A DNA stretch of 64,000 bases from Ornithodoros turicata (lineage: Eukaryota; Arthropoda; Arachnida; Ixodida; Argasidae): assembly GCF_037126465.1 (NCBI RefSeq), contig NC_088209.1, positions 1,178,001 through 1,242,000 of the forward strand, written 5' to 3'. The number at the start of each line of letters is the position of its first letter. Position 1 is the stretch's first letter. Below the pieces are notes generated by a model. The model was given only the letters and a program-made list of their open reading frames with translations, had not been told where the DNA came from and made no database searches. Positions 61,503 through 64,000 of the stretch are shown piece by piece. The position numbers and the translations under genes were made by a program.

Positions 61503-62124
61503 TTAAAGGGACTATGAAATTTCCCGAACCCCCATACTTTTTTTCGATGGAAACTGTTCTTCCCGCAGAGAAACTAATATGCCACAAATTTTTCCGGACG
61601 AAATCGCTCCACTCTGCGAGGAGCGCGCGCTGGAAATATCTCTTCCGCGTTCCTCCTCCCGCGCATATCTCCCTGCCGATGGTGTAACTGTACGGACCGC
61701 TCTTCGGTTCCCCGTTACGTCACCGGTGTTGCACAATGGCAAGTAATGCCGCGAGCTCGCGCTGTGGCTGCCGCCACTGCCGAAATCTGCCGATCGCGCG
61801 AAAGCTGCTGTCATGGAGATTTCCACTCCCGATGAACGCATACGCGGGATCCTACGGCGCATGCTCCTGGCGGGATTCCTCGGCTCGGCAACACGTCACG
61901 ATGACGTGTTGCTGAGCCGGCCGTGGTCGCGTCAAGTTACCCGTTGTGTCTCCGCTCGGCAGCTCGTCACGGCGCGGCACCACCTGTCCTCCCTTCGCCG
62001 CTCCGTTTAAATTCGCTCCCGAGAAATCCGCTCGCGCGACGAAAGTAAAATTTCGGTTCTAGACTCAGAAAAATGTCTTCTTTCGAACGAAACGAAGAAA
62101 AAAATCGTTTCATAGTCCCTTTGA
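61503..62124. mobile_element. TTAA-type element, 614 bp
   Basis: TTAA at 61503-61506; right copy decayed to TTGA at 62121-62124. Ends AGGGACTATGAAA and TTTCATAGTCCCT, 13 bp perfect. GC-rich centre without a recognised gene. Confidence 0.75.
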
Positions 62125-62197
62125 AGGGACCGAAAAGTAAATATGAACCTATCGAAACTTTATGTTCAGCGAAAAGCTTGAACCTTCTTAAGTCCAA

Positions 62198-62690
62198 ATG
62201 TCAGAGACCTCCGCTGAAATCGCAGTAGTCCATCGAATTTTCGATGATTGCATGTCCAGGGACCTAGTACGAAACCGTCAGTCTGTCAAAAATTGCATCA
62301 CACCGCAAGTAATACTCGCGCTTCCGCTCGCTAATCCGGCGAGAACGAAAGTGGCATTGGGTATCTGTAACCCGTCGTGCAGGTGTTCATGTGGGAAATG
62401 CAAGCCGATGGATTCTGCGGACGAGTGTTTGTGCTGCTGAGAGGTAAACGCGAGTAACAAGCAGACAAACAATTCCATCACAAACAACAAATATTTCGAA
62501 ATACTGCGCCTTGACACCGAAGTCCTGCAAGTGTCTTCTACGTACATGCGACAAACCGAAGAGTACGACAACATACGCTGCAGCGCCGTGTAGTCTTCAC
62601 GCGCTACTTGAACGGAAAAGTGAACGGAAAACGCTTATTTCTGCAGGAAATTTCGTTATATCGCCTGCCGGCAATTCGCGACATGGACAT
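62198..62690 (+). pseudogene. P2X7-ballast-domain-like protein, decayed
   Basis: From the ATG at 62198 the frame gives 80 codons ending CNPSCRCSCGKCKPMDSADE CLCC then TGA. Cys-rich CxCGxCxPM and ECxCC are the zinc-binding signature of the P2X7 intracellular (ballast) domain, also found alone in many arthropod repeats. After the TGA the same frame continues for about 50 codons with ITNNKYFEILRLDTEVLQVS, where the family has its ITxHxxF and VL motifs. It is followed after a stop and frameshift by FTRYLNGKVNGKR, like the RxxTRWxxGxxGKxxR part. It starts 74 bp after the TTAA element. No P2X channel part is present, so this is not a purinoceptor gene. Confidence 0.5.
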
Positions 62691-62699
62691 GAGGTGCTC

Positions 62700-64000
62700 T
62701 GAGAAAGTACCATAGGCATAGATTCTTCCTGCCTGCGTCGTGCATGCTATTAGGGATGCTTTCCCATCAGATGTCTATAAGGGGTTTATACCTGCAGACT
62801 TGTAGAAATCTATATATCTATATTGATGCCAGCAAATTTCCATTTCTTGCTTGTTGCAAGTTTTTCTCATTGCTTTTTCATTTCAGTCGCAGAATATTAT
62901 AATTATTAGTTTGTTCCTGGACGGTTACGCAACCTGGGGTCTTATCTGTATTTGTAAATTATACTCGTGTCTTGTATATACAGGGAGTAAATAAGATAAT
63001 TTCCATCAGTGTAGTTCAGCTGAACTGCATGCATAACTTCTTATATACTTGATATTGAGCAGGTTTTCAAATGCCAAATAATATTTGAATCCAGATTCAG
63101 ATTTAGCACTTCGCTAAAAGGAGTACTGTAACTGATTCATTATCATGTCACCAACAAATATTTGTAAAGAAAGAGATGAGCGTTCACTTCAAATATTCGC
63201 AACCCTTAATCTCGGTTCACAGTTAACCATGCACCACTGAAGTGGGCAATAGTACTTCAAAATGACTAAACAATTTATTACGCAGTATCAGGCACTCTAT
63301 CTTTGCAATTCTATTATCATGAAATATATTGATACTTTTCCACACAGAGTGAAGCCACTCAATACTAACCAAACTAGCAAGGAGAGTCTCTGTGAATTTA
63401 AATGACTGTACTCATGTACTCGATGTACCCATCAGCTCTCTGTTACTGAGATTGAGATGTGCTTTCGTAAAGTAATTTTGACAGCCCCGCAAATAGAAAT
63501 TGGCTTCAGTGTGAACAACAGACACGTCAGAACATCTATTTGAAATATATCTATTTGAGTAAAAGCAACATTTTGTCGAAACTCAAACTTTTTCTTTTTT
63601 ATTGTCCAGGGATTTAAGACAGAGCAGGACTCTCTGCCCTCTGATGTTTTAACGTACTTGATAAGAGTTTATGGGGAACCTTCCCACTCTCGGGGTCGTA
63701 CGTCCGCCCGTCCACCCACCCCGCGAAGGGACAGCGAATCCAACAAAAAACCGAAGGTTATTTTACCTTGATACACCGCAACCAGACGCACCGCGTAGTA
63801 CAGCAATAGATAAGTACCCTCCGCTCCCGTCCCGTGAGCACACACCCCCCAAAACGCCGTCGGCGCGCTCTTAAATACTCTGCTTCCTGCGGCAGCGCCC
63901 CCATTGCGATAACAGTGTCCTGCCTGAGATGTCTGGTGGCGCCAGGCGCCCACAGCTCCCCATAGAGCCCATAGTTTGAGATAATTCAGGCAACACTGGA
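62700..64000. other. Unrecognised non-coding DNA
   Basis: AT-rich to about 63650, then a GC-richer stretch with CCGCCCGTCCACCCACC-type words near 63705-63725. No gene, RNA or element recognised. Confidence 0.5.

Noticed and set aside
62198..62440. Purinergic receptor P2X7 gene
   Set aside because: Only the cytoplasmic zinc-binding ballast-like part is present, with stops; no channel or membrane segments.

Overview
This window looks like non-coding, transposon-filled nuclear DNA of an arthropod, most likely a tick. That is an inference from the mix of families: RNase H-bearing LINEs, BEL/Pao, a Penelope-like fragment, hAT, TTAA-inserting elements, THAP, MADF and P2X7-ballast-like exons, and a short AACCT (TTAGG-type) array. 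I see no bacterial genes, no rRNA, no tRNA, no CRISPR array and no intact host gene. Almost every recognisable protein is a broken transposon protein, so coordinates of individual domains are approximate.

Layout. 1-5.1 kb: unrecognised DNA, a TTCGAA word island, a GC-rich fold-back and a diverged ~0.8 kb tandem duplication carrying TGACGTCA words. 5.2-6.0 kb: Penelope-like RT fragment and two self-complementary word islands. 7.6-8.2 kb: an unknown ORF and a 113-bp retroposon with a 12-bp target duplication. 10.4-15.4 kb: small fold-back elements, an orphan MADF exon, a possible hammerhead remnant. 16.8-23.7 kb (minus strand): a 5'-truncated RNase H LINE, a decayed hAT transposase, and a LINE inserted inside another LINE with an 8-bp duplication. 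24-27 kb: terminal fragments of DNA elements, a mariner-type MITE, a telomere-like stretch and a LINE 3' end. 27.2-33.8 kb (plus strand): one CR1/L2-like LINE interrupted by five later insertions. 35-44 kb: a TTAA element, a 30-bp LINE tail with duplication, and a 5.9 kb TTAA-flanked, THAP-bearing Kolobok-like element. 44.5-49.7 kb: a palindromic mariner-type MITE and a 3.7 kb inverted-repeat element with a 64-bp minisatellite. 51-51.6 kb: LINE remnant. 52.4-58.8 kb (minus strand): a complete BEL/Pao element with LTRs, tRNA-Phe-like primer site, and a TTAA element inside its 5' LTR. 59-62.7 kb: three MITEs and a P2X7-ballast-like pseudogene. The last 1.3 kb holds nothing I recognise.

How the parts relate. 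Short retroposons at 8.1 and 27.9 kb share their 3' end with the LINEs at 21.5-22.7 and 26.5-27.0 kb, which suggests that those LINEs mobilise them. The TTAA elements at 32.0-33.3, 35.1-36.1, 58.0-58.6 and 61.5-62.1 kb may depend on a Kolobok-type transposase like the remnant at 38.2-44.1 kb. The most interesting general pattern is a set of islands in which one short self-complementary word, different in each island, is reiterated in both orientations; several lie at likely element ends and may be transposase-binding arrays.
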